NCBI RefSeq assembly: GCF_014197915.1
Contig: NZ_JACIGK010000004.1
Span: 111,569-175,568, forward strand
DNA: 64,000 nt
From: Roseospira visakhapatnamensis
Lineage (GTDB): Bacteria > Pseudomonadota > Alphaproteobacteria > Rhodospirillales > Rhodospirillaceae
Reading direction: 5' to 3'
The translations under genes were made by a program, and so were the position numbers. The notes beneath the pieces were generated by a model. That model was not told where the DNA came from. It saw nothing but the letters and a program-made list of their open reading frames with translations, and searched no databases. Positions 35,876 to 44,919 of the stretch are shown piece by piece (position 1 is the stretch's first letter; each line of letters opens with the position of its first letter).

Positions 35876-37235
35876 GGGCCGGGCCTTTCGCCGTTCCCCG
35901 TCCCCGCCGGGTGGGCATGCCGCTCAGGCGCGTGACCGCGTGGAGACGCGGCGGATGGGGACAGGCCGCGCGTCCCGACACGGCGGCGCGCCGACGCTCG
36001 ACGCACTGGGCCAGGGTGCAGAGCGCCTGCTTGGGACAGCCGACCATGGTGGTGGCCCCCAGCATGCGATCCAGGAAAAACCCCTGGAAGGACCGCACCC
36101 CATGGGCCATCCCCCACCGCAAGGCGGCCTCGGAGTCCACGCGGGCCAGGATCAGGCGGTCGGCGCCGATGGCCTCGATCGCGGCGGCGGGCGATATCGC
36201 CCCGGCGGCGCCGCGCGTGTCGGCGAGGTCCGCATCCCACAGGACCTTCACATGGTCCACGTCCAGCCTCCCCACATCCACCAGGCCCAGCGCCCGCGCA
36301 TCCACGCCGTCCAGCACCAGGGCATGGCCCCGCGCGCGCAGCAGGGCCGCCGCCTCGCGCAGGCGCGCCAGATTGGCGAAGGCGTCGACCATCTGCACCT
36401 CGACCAGCAGGCGGGTCCCGGGACGCAGCCCGCGCGACAGGTCCTCGAACACCGGCCCGGTGACCGTCTCAAGGTTGAGGTTCACCGCCAGCGCCCCGGG
36501 CAGCGTCGTCCGGTCCAGGCGCCCCAGCGCCCGCGCCATCTGCTGGTCGAGCAGACGGCAGAACTCCTGAAACAGCCAGCGGTTGGCGGTGATGTCCACG
36601 TCCGGCGCACAGAGACGGCGGACCTCGCCGATAGACACGAACACCTCCTCGAACGCCACGTGGCCATGCCGCGCCACGTCGATCCGAATCACGGCCTGGC
36701 GCCGCACCAGCGGGTGCGGCTCGATCGCCGCCAGTGCCGCGCCCACCGACTTCATCAGGCGCGGAACCATGGGCTGGGGCACCTTGTCCTGGGTCCGCCT
36801 CACGGTGCGCCAGGAGTCCGCCGGCGCCCGCCGGATCGCCTCGACCCGGCGCGCCAGTTCGCCGCCGGAGGCTTCCAGCGCGTGGTAGGTGACAAAGGCA
36901 TCGCGACCGTCCGCGTCCACCGCCCGGCTGGCCGGATCGCCCTGGAACAGGGCGCGCAGCCGCTCCACATGAGTCTCCAGCAGGGTCGCGGGCAGGTCGC
37001 GGCCCACCACCACAAGATCCCCGTTTGAAAGGAGGAAGACCTCGGCGGCATACCCCGTCACCAGCGGGGCGAACAGCGACGCCGCGATCCGCAGCCGGAT
37101 CCAGCTTCGATGGCGAGACCGCAAATCGGACAGGGCAATATGGACAGCCCGACAGCCTTCCGGCGCGCGGGAGAATCGCTCCAGGCAGTCCAGAAGACTC
37201 TGGTCCCCATGGACGAAGGTGCTGGGCAGTCGCAT
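35868..37235 (-). CDS. EAL-like domain protein, catalytically degenerate (copy 1)
   Basis: 455 residues, first of a tandem pair. It aligns with copy 2 throughout: VFVSIGEVRRLCAPDVDITA against IYVSIPELRETIAPRIDLTA, ANRWLFQEF, and AVNLNLETVTGPVF. No EAL, DDFG or QGF-type catalytic set is intact, although QGFFLDRM echoes the QGY end motif. The C-terminal ~60 residues are Cys/Arg-rich. Its promoter is probably the TATAAT at 37252-37257. Confidence 0.75.
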   Translation of the reverse strand: MRLPSTFVHGDQSLLDCLERFSRAPEGCRAVHIALSDLRSRHRSWIRLRIAASLFAPLVTGYAAEVFLLSNGDLVVVGRDLPATLLETHVERLRALFQGDPASRAVDADGRDAFVTYHALEASGGELARRVEAIRRAPADSWRTVRRTQDKVPQPMVPRLMKSVGAALAAIEPHPLVRRQAVIRIDVARHGHVAFEEVFVSIGEVRRLCAPDVDITANRWLFQEFCRLLDQQMARALGRLDRTTLPGALAVNLNLETVTGPVFEDLSRGLRPGTRLLVEVQMVDAFANLARLREAAALLRARGHALVLDGVDARALGLVDVGRLDVDHVKVLWDADLADTRGAAGAISPAAAIEAIGADRLILARVDSEAALRWGMAHGVRSFQGFFLDRMLGATTMVGCPKQALCTLAQCVERRRAAVSGRAACPHPPRLHAVTRLSGMPTRRGRGTAKGPAHG

Positions 37236-37251
37236 GTGCTAGAGTCGATCA

Positions 37252-37257
37252 ATTATA
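37252..37257 (-). promoter_or_regulatory. Candidate -10 element for the EAL-like operon
   Basis: Perfect TATAAT on the minus strand, 17 nt before the ATG at 37235, giving a leader of about 10 nt. No good -35 is seen, so an activator or alternative sigma factor may be needed. A GANTC site (37242-37246) lies at the predicted transcription start. Confidence 0.45.
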
Positions 37258-37288
37258 TGATGAATGTTACCGTCCGGTTGGATACCGT

Positions 37289-37349
37289 CATGCTATCGCT
37301 TAGGCGGTCGGACGGACGGGGCACCCCGGGTGCGGCGAACGATAGCATG
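37289..37349. repeat. Inverted repeat CATGCTATCG ... CGATAGCATG enclosing a second palindrome
   Basis: Perfect 10-bp arms (37289-37298, 37340-37349) are separated by 41 nt. Inside is gcaccc-c-gggtgc (37321-37333). Looks like a two-site operator or a small degenerate mobile element. Confidence 0.6.
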
Positions 37350-37734
37350 GATTGACGTGACCTCTCAAAGACCCTCGGCATGGACGCCGCACGCCAATGG
37401 CGTCATACGGAACCGTGGAGCGTCGAACCCGGGGTCGACGGCCCAGGGAGCGCCGGCTCGGGGACTGGTCGATGGATGTTCGGGGAAGCGTGGTGAACCA
37501 AGCTCGGATCCTCGCCCTTCGGTTATCTCCGGCAACCGAGCCGCCGGCCCGACGGGTGCGGTCTCCGTGCCGCCGGTCCGCCGGCCGGCGCGAGGCCGCC
37601 ACGTCGTTACTCAGGACGGCGACCGTCTGGATACCAGCCCCGACGCCCACAGGGGGCCGGACACCGTCATCCGCGCCGGGGCCGGCGCCAAGACACGACA
37701 GGACCCGAAACGGAAGGCCCTCGACGTGCGCGTG

Positions 37735-38556
37735 ATGGACGGATCCTGGCCGGCGACGTTCTGGATGCCGGCCCCGGCGCGCCTGCCGACCGGCATCCGC
37801 GTCTACGCCATCCCCGACATCCACGGCCGCGCCGACCTGCTCCAGGCCATGCTGGACGCCATCGATCAGGACATGCGCGCCGACGGCCAGCGCCATCAGG
37901 GCGCCGTGGCCGTGTTCCTGGGCGACTACATCGACCGGGGGCCGCGCTCCCGCCGGGTTCTGGACATCCTCACCAACAATCTTCCCGACGCCTTGCAATG
38001 CGTGTTCCTGCTGGGCAACCACGAACATTTCCTGCTGTCGTTCCTGGAAGGCCCGAGCGACCCGGCGGGCTGGCTGTTCAACGGCGGCCTGGAGACCCTG
38101 ACCAGCTACGGGATCGACGCGCCGTCCAGCGGTTTCCTGTCGGTCTCCTGCCAGGACGAGCTTCGCAAGGCCCTGCTGAACGCCTTGCCGGAGCGCCATC
38201 TGGTGTTCCTGCGCAATCTCCGCCCCAGTTTTCGACTGGGGGGGTATTTTTTCGCGCATGCCGGCGTCCGGCCCCGCGTGCCGCTGGAGTCCCAGGCCCT
38301 GGATGACCTGTTGTGGATCCGCGGGCCATTCCTGACCAGCACCGAGGACTTCGGCGCCGTGGTCGTGCACGGGCACACCATCCTGCCGCGTCCGCTGGTG
38401 CTGGCCAACCGCATCGCCCTGGACACCGGCGCCCATGACTCGGGCATTCTGACCTGTGGCGTGCTGGAGGGCGGCGGCCTGCGCTTCCTGCAAACATCGC
38501 CGAGCCCGGCCACGGTGGGCGGCGGCCCGCGACCGACCCCCTACCCCTTCAGTTGA
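37735..38556 (+). CDS. PPP-family metallophosphoesterase
   Basis: 273 residues from the ATG at 37735 (GTG codons at 37726 and 37732 are possible starts). PPP motifs: IPDIHGRADL (metal), FLGDYIDRGPRSRR and LLGNHEHFLL, then VVVHGHTI and ALDTGAHDSG. Members act as protein phosphatases or diadenosine tetraphosphatases. It converges on cobU with a 16-nt overlap of the coding ends. Confidence 0.88.
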   Translation: MDGSWPATFWMPAPARLPTGIRVYAIPDIHGRADLLQAMLDAIDQDMRADGQRHQGAVAVFLGDYIDRGPRSRRVLDILTNNLPDALQCVFLLGNHEHFLLSFLEGPSDPAGWLFNGGLETLTSYGIDAPSSGFLSVSCQDELRKALLNALPERHLVFLRNLRPSFRLGGYFFAHAGVRPRVPLESQALDDLLWIRGPFLTSTEDFGAVVVHGHTILPRPLVLANRIALDTGAHDSGILTCGVLEGGGLRFLQTSPSPATVGGGPRPTPYPFS

Positions 38557-39077
38557 AGCGGCAGGCCGGCGGCGATGAACACGACGCGATCGCAGACCGC
38601 CGCGACCCGCTGATTCAGGAACCCGGCCTGATCGCGGAAGCGACGGCCAAGGGGGGTCTCCGGCACCAGACCCAACCCCACCTCGTTGGCCACCAGCACG
38701 ACCGGCGCCGCCCGGGCGGCCAGGGCGCGGTCAAGCGCGCCGAAGGCCGCGTCCAGATCGGCCTCGTCGAGCAGCAGGTTGGTGAGCCACAGGGTCAGGC
38801 AATCGACCAGCACGGGCGCCCCGGCGTGATCCTCCAGCGCCCGGGGAAGGCCCACCGGCGCCTCGACGGTCGTCCAGGCGTCCCCGCGCCGCTCTTGATG
38901 GAGGCGCAGGCGCTCGTCCATCTCGGCGTCGGGCGCGTCGCTCCAGGGCCTGAAGGTGGCCAGATAGACCGGCCGCGCGCGCGCCATTCCGGCGGCGTCC
39001 AGGACCAGGGACTCGGCATGGCGGCTCTTGCCCGACCGGGCACCGCCGAGGATCAGGGTCCGCAGGGGATGCGGCAT
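38541..39077 (-). CDS. cobU: Adenosylcobinamide kinase / GDP-cobinamide guanylyltransferase
   Basis: 178 residues from the ATG at 39077, which has the Shine-Dalgarno ggaggg at the right distance; a GTG at 39101 is less likely. P-loop ILGGARSGKSRHAE at residue ~8, then VDCLTLWLTNLL and VANEVGLGLVPE. It activates cobinamide for nucleotide-loop assembly of B12. It is followed downstream by the convergent phosphatase gene, with which its coding end overlaps. Confidence 0.96.
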   Translation of the reverse strand: MPHPLRTLILGGARSGKSRHAESLVLDAAGMARARPVYLATFRPWSDAPDAEMDERLRLHQERRGDAWTTVEAPVGLPRALEDHAGAPVLVDCLTLWLTNLLLDEADLDAAFGALDRALAARAAPVVLVANEVGLGLVPETPLGRRFRDQAGFLNQRVAAVCDRVVFIAAGLPLQLKG

Positions 39078-39097
39078 CGGCGAGCCCTCCATCATGC

Positions 39098-39757
39098 TCA
39101 CGCCATCGCAAGACTGTTGACGCAGTCCACGCGCCAGCCGCCGTCCCAGTCACCGCCGCCGGCCAGCCGGTCGAGCCGGGTCAGGGACAGCGGATCGATC
39201 ACAAACCGCAGCGCGGTGGCCGGATCAAGCCCCAGGGCCACGGCCAGGGCGGCGCGAATGGTGCCGGCATGGACCACGGCGACGATGTCACGCCCGGCGT
39301 GGTCCGCGCTCCAGCGGTCGAGCCCGCTGGCCACCCGGTCGATGACGGCGGCGAAGCTCTCTCCGCCCGGCGGAGTGGCCCGGGTGGGCTCGGCCCAGAA
39401 GGCGGCCAGCACCGGATCGGGCGGATCGGCGCTGGCCAGCCCGCCCCAGGTGGCGCCCTGCCAGGCGCCGAAATGCTGCTCCAGGAAGTCCGGCTCCTCG
39501 GTGGCCCGGGAGAGGCGGGCGCCGGCGGCGGCCAGCGCGCGCGCCGTCTGGTCGGTGCGCGTCAACGGCGTGGTGACCAGCACGGCGCGGGCCGGCAGAC
39601 GGCGGGCCAGCGCCTCCAGATCCTCGTCATCGCCGGTGTCGGCGGCCAGATCAAGGCGGCCGACGATGCGCCCTTCCGCGTCGGGCACCGGCGCGTGGCG
39701 GATCAGCCACCAGCGGGTCTCGGCCGGGGCGGCGACGGGCTTCGCGGCGAGACTCAT
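39098..39757 (-). CDS. Histidine phosphatase (CobC-like, possible alpha-ribazole phosphatase)
   Basis: 219 residues; Shine-Dalgarno gggagga. The phosphoglycerate-mutase fold is seen from WWLIRHAPVPDAEG (RHA in place of RHG, catalytic His kept), TTPLTRTDQTARAL, the Glu of PGGESFAAV and VVHAGTIRAAL (second His). Its place between cobU and cobS argues for the alpha-ribazole-phosphate phosphatase step of B12 synthesis. Confidence 0.85.
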   Translation of the reverse strand: MSLAAKPVAAPAETRWWLIRHAPVPDAEGRIVGRLDLAADTGDDEDLEALARRLPARAVLVTTPLTRTDQTARALAAAGARLSRATEEPDFLEQHFGAWQGATWGGLASADPPDPVLAAFWAEPTRATPPGGESFAAVIDRVASGLDRWSADHAGRDIVAVVHAGTIRAALAVALGLDPATALRFVIDPLSLTRLDRLAGGGDWDGGWRVDCVNSLAMA

Positions 39758-39769
39758 CCGGGTCCTCCC

Positions 39770-40564
39770 TCAACACCAGACCAGGGCCAACAGCACCAGG
39801 GCGGCGCATTCCACCATCAGGATGGCGGCGCCGATCACGTCCCCGGTGTAGCCGCCCAGCCGCTTCCGGGCCAGCCAGCCCAGCCAGGCCAGCAACGGCA
39901 ACGATCCCAGCAGCGCCAGCACCCCGCCCGGCCAGGGTGTCAGGGCCAGGCCCGCCAGCAGCGGCGCGACCATGGCCACCGCCGTTCCGCCCACCGACGG
40001 CCGACCCGCCCCGGCGCCCACCCCGTCGGCGCGGGCCGGCGGGCACACACGCATGAACAGCGGACCGGCCGCACGCCCCAGCGCGGCGGCCAGCACCCAG
40101 GCGGGCAGCGCGACGGTCCAGGGTCCGGCCTCCAGCAGCATGGCCAGGGCACCGACGCGGATCAGCACCGAGAACAGCACCGCCACCATGCCATAGGTGC
40201 CGATGCGGGAGTCGCGCAGGATCTCCAGCGATCGCGCCCGGTCCCGGCCACTGCCGATGCCGTCCGCCGTGTCGCCGATGCCGTCCTCGTGCAGGCAGCC
40301 GGTGACCAGCATGCAGGCCCCCACCCCGAGGGTCGCCGCCAGCCAGGGCGCCGCCCCCAGCGCGGCGGCCCCGCCCGCGACCACCCCGCAGACCAGGCCC
40401 AGCAGCGCCCCGGCCCAGGGAAAGGCCCAGGCGGCGCTCATCAGGGGCGGCGTCCAGTCGGCCGGAATCCAGGGCAGGCGGGTCAGGAACGCCACCGCCA
40501 GGGCGAGTTCATTGAGAGGACGCCGCAGCGGCGCCGCGCGGTCGGGCGGTTCGGCCAACGCCAT
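39770..40564 (-). CDS. cobS: Adenosylcobinamide-GDP ribazoletransferase
   Basis: 264 residues from the ATG at 40564. It is an integral membrane enzyme with the CobS signature CLHEDGIGDTADGIGSGR and several hydrophobic helices (for example VALPAWVLAAALGRAAGPLF). It joins alpha-ribazole to GDP-cobinamide. It leads the leftward cobS-phosphatase-cobU operon and is divergent from cobT across 75 nt, too short for a B12 riboswitch. Confidence 0.95.
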   Translation of the reverse strand: MALAEPPDRAAPLRRPLNELALAVAFLTRLPWIPADWTPPLMSAAWAFPWAGALLGLVCGVVAGGAAALGAAPWLAATLGVGACMLVTGCLHEDGIGDTADGIGSGRDRARSLEILRDSRIGTYGMVAVLFSVLIRVGALAMLLEAGPWTVALPAWVLAAALGRAAGPLFMRVCPPARADGVGAGAGRPSVGGTAVAMVAPLLAGLALTPWPGGVLALLGSLPLLAWLGWLARKRLGGYTGDVIGAAILMVECAALVLLALVWC

Positions 40565-40639
40565 GGGGTGATTTCTCCGTCGGCTTCGGGTAAGGCTCGG
40601 GGCGCCGTGTTTACCTGAAACCACAGGATCGATCCATCC

Positions 40640-41704
40640 ATGTCCGTCTCCGCCGCTGCCTCGCCCGCCCGCTCCGGCCCCCTGCCGCCCGCCGCCTCCC
40701 TCGACGAGATCCGCGCCCTGGTGCGCGGCGCCCCCGGCCCGGACACCGACGCCCGCGCCAGGACCGAGGCCCGCGAACCGACCCTGACCAAGCCGGCCGG
40801 GTCGCTGGGGCGCCTGGAGGAACTGGCGTGCTGGCTGGCCACCTGGCAGGGGCGCCACCCCCCCGCGCTGGACCGGATCCGCTGCGTCGTCTTCGCGGGC
40901 AATCACGGCGTGGCAACGCGCGGCGTGTCCGTCTATCCCCCCGAGGTGACCCATCAGATGGTCGCCAACTTCCAGGCCGGCGGCGCCGCCGTGAACCAGT
41001 TGTGCCGGGCCAACGGCGCCGATCTGGCGGTGATCCCGCTGGACCTGGACCGGCCCACCGCGCCGTTCGACGAGGCCCCGGCAATGACCGAGGCCGAGGT
41101 CCTGGAAGCCCTCAACGCCGGCCTGACCCTGGACCTGTCGGGCGTGGACGCCCTGATCGTCGGCGAGATGGGCATCGGCAACACCACCGCCGCCGCCGCG
41201 CTGAGCCAGGCGCTGTTCGGCGGCACCGCCGTGGACTGGGTGGGGCGCGGCACCGGCCTGGATGATAACGGCCTGGCCCGCAAACGCGCGGTGGTGTCGG
41301 CGGCCATCGCCCGGCACGGCGACGCCCTGCGCGACCCGCTGGAGGCTCTGCGCCGGGTGGGCGGACGCGAACTCGCGGCCATGGCCGGCGGCGCCCTGGC
41401 GGCCCGGCACGCCCGGGTCCCGGTCTTCATGGACGGCTTCATCTGTTCCGCCGCCCTCGCCGTCTGGCAGGCCATGGACAGCCACGGGCTCGACCACTGC
41501 CTGGCCGCCCATGTGTCCATGGAACCCGGGCACCAGCGCCTGCTGGCGGCCCTCGGCAAGCGGCCGTTGATGACCCTCGACATGCGCCTGGGCGAGGGAA
41601 GCGGCGCGCTCACCTGCCTTGGGCTGCTGCGCAGCGCCGTGGCCTGCCACGTCGGCATGGCCACCTTCGCCGAGGCCGGCGTCACCGACAAGGACCCGGC
41701 ATGA
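40640..41704 (+). CDS. cobT: Nicotinate-nucleotide--dimethylbenzimidazole phosphoribosyltransferase
   Basis: 354 residues. Landmarks are LTKPAGSLGRLEELACWLA, FAGNHGVATRGVS, VGEMGIGNTTAAAALSQALF, the catalytic-Glu region and ALGKRPLMTLDMRLGEGSGA. It makes alpha-ribazole phosphate, the lower ligand of B12. Its stop overlaps the start of the EamA transporter (ATGA). Confidence 0.97.
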   Translation: MSVSAAASPARSGPLPPAASLDEIRALVRGAPGPDTDARARTEAREPTLTKPAGSLGRLEELACWLATWQGRHPPALDRIRCVVFAGNHGVATRGVSVYPPEVTHQMVANFQAGGAAVNQLCRANGADLAVIPLDLDRPTAPFDEAPAMTEAEVLEALNAGLTLDLSGVDALIVGEMGIGNTTAAAALSQALFGGTAVDWVGRGTGLDDNGLARKRAVVSAAIARHGDALRDPLEALRRVGGRELAAMAGGALAARHARVPVFMDGFICSAALAVWQAMDSHGLDHCLAAHVSMEPGHQRLLAALGKRPLMTLDMRLGEGSGALTCLGLLRSAVACHVGMATFAEAGVTDKDPA

Positions 41705-42651
41705 CATCCATGTCACGGGAACCGGGGCTGCGGGGACGGCTGGCACGGATTGCCGACCGTCCCTACCTGCTGCTGTTCCTGACCATCACCTTCTGGTCGG
41801 GCAACGCCATCGTCGGGCGGGCGGTGGCCGGCCACGTGCCGCCGGTGGGCCTCGCGTTCTGGCGCTGGACGGTGGCCGGGCTGATCCTGCTGGCGGTCGC
41901 CTGGCCGCGCCTGCGGAAAGAATGGCCGGTGCTGCGCGCACACTGGCCGATCGTGCTGGTGCTGTCCGGGCTGGGCATCGCCGTCTTCAACACCTTCCTC
42001 TACATCGGCCTCCAGCACACCCAGGCCATCAACGCCCTGCTGATGCAGACGGCCATGCCGGTGCTCATCATCCTGTGGACCTTCGCGGTGTTCGGCGAGC
42101 GGGTGCGCGCCTGGCAAGCCGTGGGCCTGCTGATCTCCCTGGCCGGGGCCGCCGTGGTCATCAGCCGGGGCGATCCCGGCGTGCTTCTCGGCCTCCAGTG
42201 GAACGCCGGCGACCTGTGGGTGCTGGCGGCGGTGGTCTGTTACGCCGGATACACCGCGCTGCTGCGGGTGCGGCCGAAGGTCTCCGCCTCGGTGTTCCTG
42301 GCCGCCACGTTCCTGATCGGCGCCGTGCTGCTGGCGCCCCTGTACCTCTGGGAGACCCTGGTCGGCGGGCGGGTGATGCCCCTGGACACCGTCACCCTGG
42401 GCGCGGTGGCGTACGTGGCGCTGTTCCCGTCGATCCTGGCCTTCGCCTGTTTCAATCGCGGGGTCGCCCTGGTGGGGGCCAACGTGGCCGGCCAGTTCCT
42501 GTACCTGATGCCCCTGGTGGGCGGGTTGATGTCGATGGTCCTGCTGGGAGAATCGGTGCTGTGGGCGCACGGCGCCGGCCTGGCGCTGATTCTGTCGGGT
42601 TTGTGGCTGGCCACCCGGCGACCGGCCCGCGCACCGCCGGATCCGTCGTGA
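41701..42651 (+). CDS. EamA/DMT-family transporter
   Basis: 316 residues, ten membrane segments in two EamA repeats (first ~30-150, second ~170-300), with GLGIAVFNTFLYIGLQHTQA ending repeat one. Substrates of this family are metabolites such as amino acids and nucleobases. Translational coupling to cobT suggests transport of a B12 lower-ligand precursor such as dimethylbenzimidazole or alpha-ribazole, but this is inference only. Confidence 0.9.
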   Translation: MTSMSREPGLRGRLARIADRPYLLLFLTITFWSGNAIVGRAVAGHVPPVGLAFWRWTVAGLILLAVAWPRLRKEWPVLRAHWPIVLVLSGLGIAVFNTFLYIGLQHTQAINALLMQTAMPVLIILWTFAVFGERVRAWQAVGLLISLAGAAVVISRGDPGVLLGLQWNAGDLWVLAAVVCYAGYTALLRVRPKVSASVFLAATFLIGAVLLAPLYLWETLVGGRVMPLDTVTLGAVAYVALFPSILAFACFNRGVALVGANVAGQFLYLMPLVGGLMSMVLLGESVLWAHGAGLALILSGLWLATRRPARAPPDPS

Positions 42652-43040
42652 GCGGTCCGGATCCCGGCACGACGGCACCCGGATGGCGGACCACCCTCAT
42701 GCGGCAAGGGGACCCGTGTCTCGAATTTTGGTTGTGACGCGGCGTGAATTCTTGACAATTTTCGTTCGGGCGCCGCATTGGCACGTCCCCGGTTGATTTG
42801 GTGGTGGTAAACTCCAGGCTCGGGCGGTGGCGCGACCGCCGATGCATGGGCCGTCGTCGGGCAGCGGGGACCATCCGGCCTCGCCGGAGGCAGACGCGAA
42901 CGATGCCCCCGAGTCAGGGCCGCGCGCGACGACATCGGCAGCCCGGCGGACGGCCCGCCGGACATGCCACCGCCCCATCACCCCGGTCCTGGTCGGCAGG
43001 ACGGGAGCGAGCGACGGCACACACAAGGCAACGGAGACGC
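42652..43040. other. 389-nt intergenic region upstream of the histidine kinase
   Basis: An AT-richer patch at 42720-42800 contains TTGACA (42752-42757), with only a weak -10 (gcattg) 17 nt on. The remainder is GC-rich. No gene or RNA is supported. Confidence 0.3.
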
Positions 43041-44822
43041 ATGACCCACACCCCGACACGCGTTGACTGCACGTATCCGGACATGTCGCGGTTGGTGCTG
43101 GATGACTGGCGCGACAGCCTTGATCTTTTGGCCGAGGCCTGTGCGGTGGGACTTTGCGTGGTCACGCAACTCCATCCGTTGACTGTCGACATCGTGGCCA
43201 GCACGGCGGACCCCGGCACGCCGTTCGCCGCCGGACGGAACCTTCCCCGCACCGGGACCTTGCCCTGCGAAATCGTCGGCGCCACGCGCCAGCCGGCGTC
43301 GATCCCCGACACGCGGGAGGATCCGGCATGGGCCGACGCCCCCGCCCCCTACCGGGACTGGCGCGCCTATCATGGCGTGCCGCTGCTGTGGCCGGATGGC
43401 ACCCCCTTCGGCACGCTGTGCCTGTTCCATGACACGCCCGGACCGCTGGCCGACCTCGGCCGGCGCCTGGTCGACCGGTTCCGGACGATGTTCGAAACCG
43501 ACCTTCGGACGGCCAGGACGACGCAGTCGCGGCCACCGTCGTCGGCCGAGACACCGTGGTCGCGATGGTGCCTGCACGACATCGCGCAGCGCCTTCCCGC
43601 CGTCCTGTACCTGTGCCACTACCGCGCCGGCGGGTCCCGCGCGGTGCGAGTCGTCGCCGGGACGCTGGACGACGTGTTCGGCGCCCCGACCGAGGACACC
43701 GTCACCGACCTGTCCAAGCTGCCCCTTCATCCCGACGACGCCGGACCACTGGACCGTTCCCTGGCCGAGGCGGCCCAGACCCTGACGACCTGGGCGTTCG
43801 AGGGCCGCTTCGTCCTGCCCGACGGATCGCTGCGGTGGTGGATGACCCGGGCGCGGCCCCATCGCGTCGCCCGCGACGAGGTCGTGTTCTGCGGGATTCT
43901 TCTGGAGATCGAGGACCAGAAACGCCGCGAGGCCGAACTGGTGTACACCCAGTCCACCATGACGCGGCAGGCCCACGAACTGGCGGCCCAGGCCGAGATG
44001 CTGGAGACGGCCCGCCTGGAAGCCCTCCAGGCCAAGCAGAGCGCCGAGACCGCCAACCGCGCCAAGTCCGAGTTCCTGGCCGCGATGAGCCATGAACTGC
44101 GGACCCCGCTGAACGCCATCATCGGGTTTTCCGACATCATGCGCGCGGCCCTGTTCGGCGCCCTCGGGCAGCACCGCTACGAAGAGTACGTGACCGACAT
44201 CCACCACAGCGGCACCCACCTTCTGGACCTGATCAACGACCTCCTGGACCTGGCCCGCATCGAGTCCGGCAAGGTGGATCTCACCCTGGAGCCGCTGAAC
44301 CCCGGCGAGGAACTCGACCGCTGCCTGCGCATGGTGCGGACCCGGGCGGAAACCCACGGCGTGGCCATCACCGTCGACGTGGCCCCCGATATCCAGCCCG
44401 TCATGGCCGATCACCGGGCCTTTCGCCAGATGCTGTTCAACCTGCTGTCCAATGCGATCAAGTTCACGCCGCGCGGCGGCGCCGTCGACATCCGCTGCAC
44501 GCGGACGCCGTCCGGCGGGCTCGACGTCATCGTGGCCGATACCGGCATGGGCATCTCCGAACAGGACCAGGCCAACCTGTTCGAGCCGTTCATGCGGGCC
44601 AGCAATGCCGAGCGCAAGGAGATCGAGGGAACCGGGCTGGGGTTGGTGCTGGTGAAAACCCTGATCGAACGCCATGGCGGATCGATCACCCTGACAAGCC
44701 AACTGGACCAGGGCACCACCATCACCCTGTCATTCCCGCCCGCCACGCGGGCCCCCACACGGGATCAAGCCCGGGATCAGGCCCCGGACCAGCCCCGCGA
44801 GGAAGTTCCGGCGCCCCCCTGA
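43041..44822 (+). CDS. GAF-PAS sensor histidine kinase
   Basis: 593 residues from the ATG at 43041 (Shine-Dalgarno ggag). A GAF-like domain (~20-155; GLCVVTQLHPLTVDIVAST) is followed by a PAS domain with PAC tail (~175-300). A coiled coil and the HisKA domain follow, with His351 in AAMSHELRTPLNAIIGFSDI. The HATPase has the N box LLSNAIKFTPRGG, G1 DTGMGI and G2 EGTGLGLVL. No membrane segment, so it is cytosolic. No receiver domain is fused; the facing downstream gene encodes an Hpt-pseudo-receiver protein. The C-terminus is a Gln/Asp/Pro repeat-like tail. Confidence 0.93.
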   Translation: MTHTPTRVDCTYPDMSRLVLDDWRDSLDLLAEACAVGLCVVTQLHPLTVDIVASTADPGTPFAAGRNLPRTGTLPCEIVGATRQPASIPDTREDPAWADAPAPYRDWRAYHGVPLLWPDGTPFGTLCLFHDTPGPLADLGRRLVDRFRTMFETDLRTARTTQSRPPSSAETPWSRWCLHDIAQRLPAVLYLCHYRAGGSRAVRVVAGTLDDVFGAPTEDTVTDLSKLPLHPDDAGPLDRSLAEAAQTLTTWAFEGRFVLPDGSLRWWMTRARPHRVARDEVVFCGILLEIEDQKRREAELVYTQSTMTRQAHELAAQAEMLETARLEALQAKQSAETANRAKSEFLAAMSHELRTPLNAIIGFSDIMRAALFGALGQHRYEEYVTDIHHSGTHLLDLINDLLDLARIESGKVDLTLEPLNPGEELDRCLRMVRTRAETHGVAITVDVAPDIQPVMADHRAFRQMLFNLLSNAIKFTPRGGAVDIRCTRTPSGGLDVIVADTGMGISEQDQANLFEPFMRASNAERKEIEGTGLGLVLVKTLIERHGGSITLTSQLDQGTTITLSFPPATRAPTRDQARDQAPDQPREEVPAPP

Positions 44823-44919
44823 GGCGCAGCCTCCCCAGGGGCGCGCCCCCGGGACCGGGAGAGCATGATACGCCGGCCCGACGCTCCCGGGATTCCGGCG
44901 CGCGCGGCGGCTATCGCGG

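Larger units (their letters stand above)
37236..37734. other. 499-nt divergent intergenic region, EAL-like operon / phosphatase
   Basis: AT-rich next to the EAL-like gene, then an inverted-repeat element (37289-37349), then ~380 nt of GC-rich sequence with no gene supported. Confidence 0.35.

Noticed and set aside
40565..40639. Cobalamin riboswitch between cobS and cobT
   Set aside because: The 75-nt gap is too short and shows no B12-box-like core.
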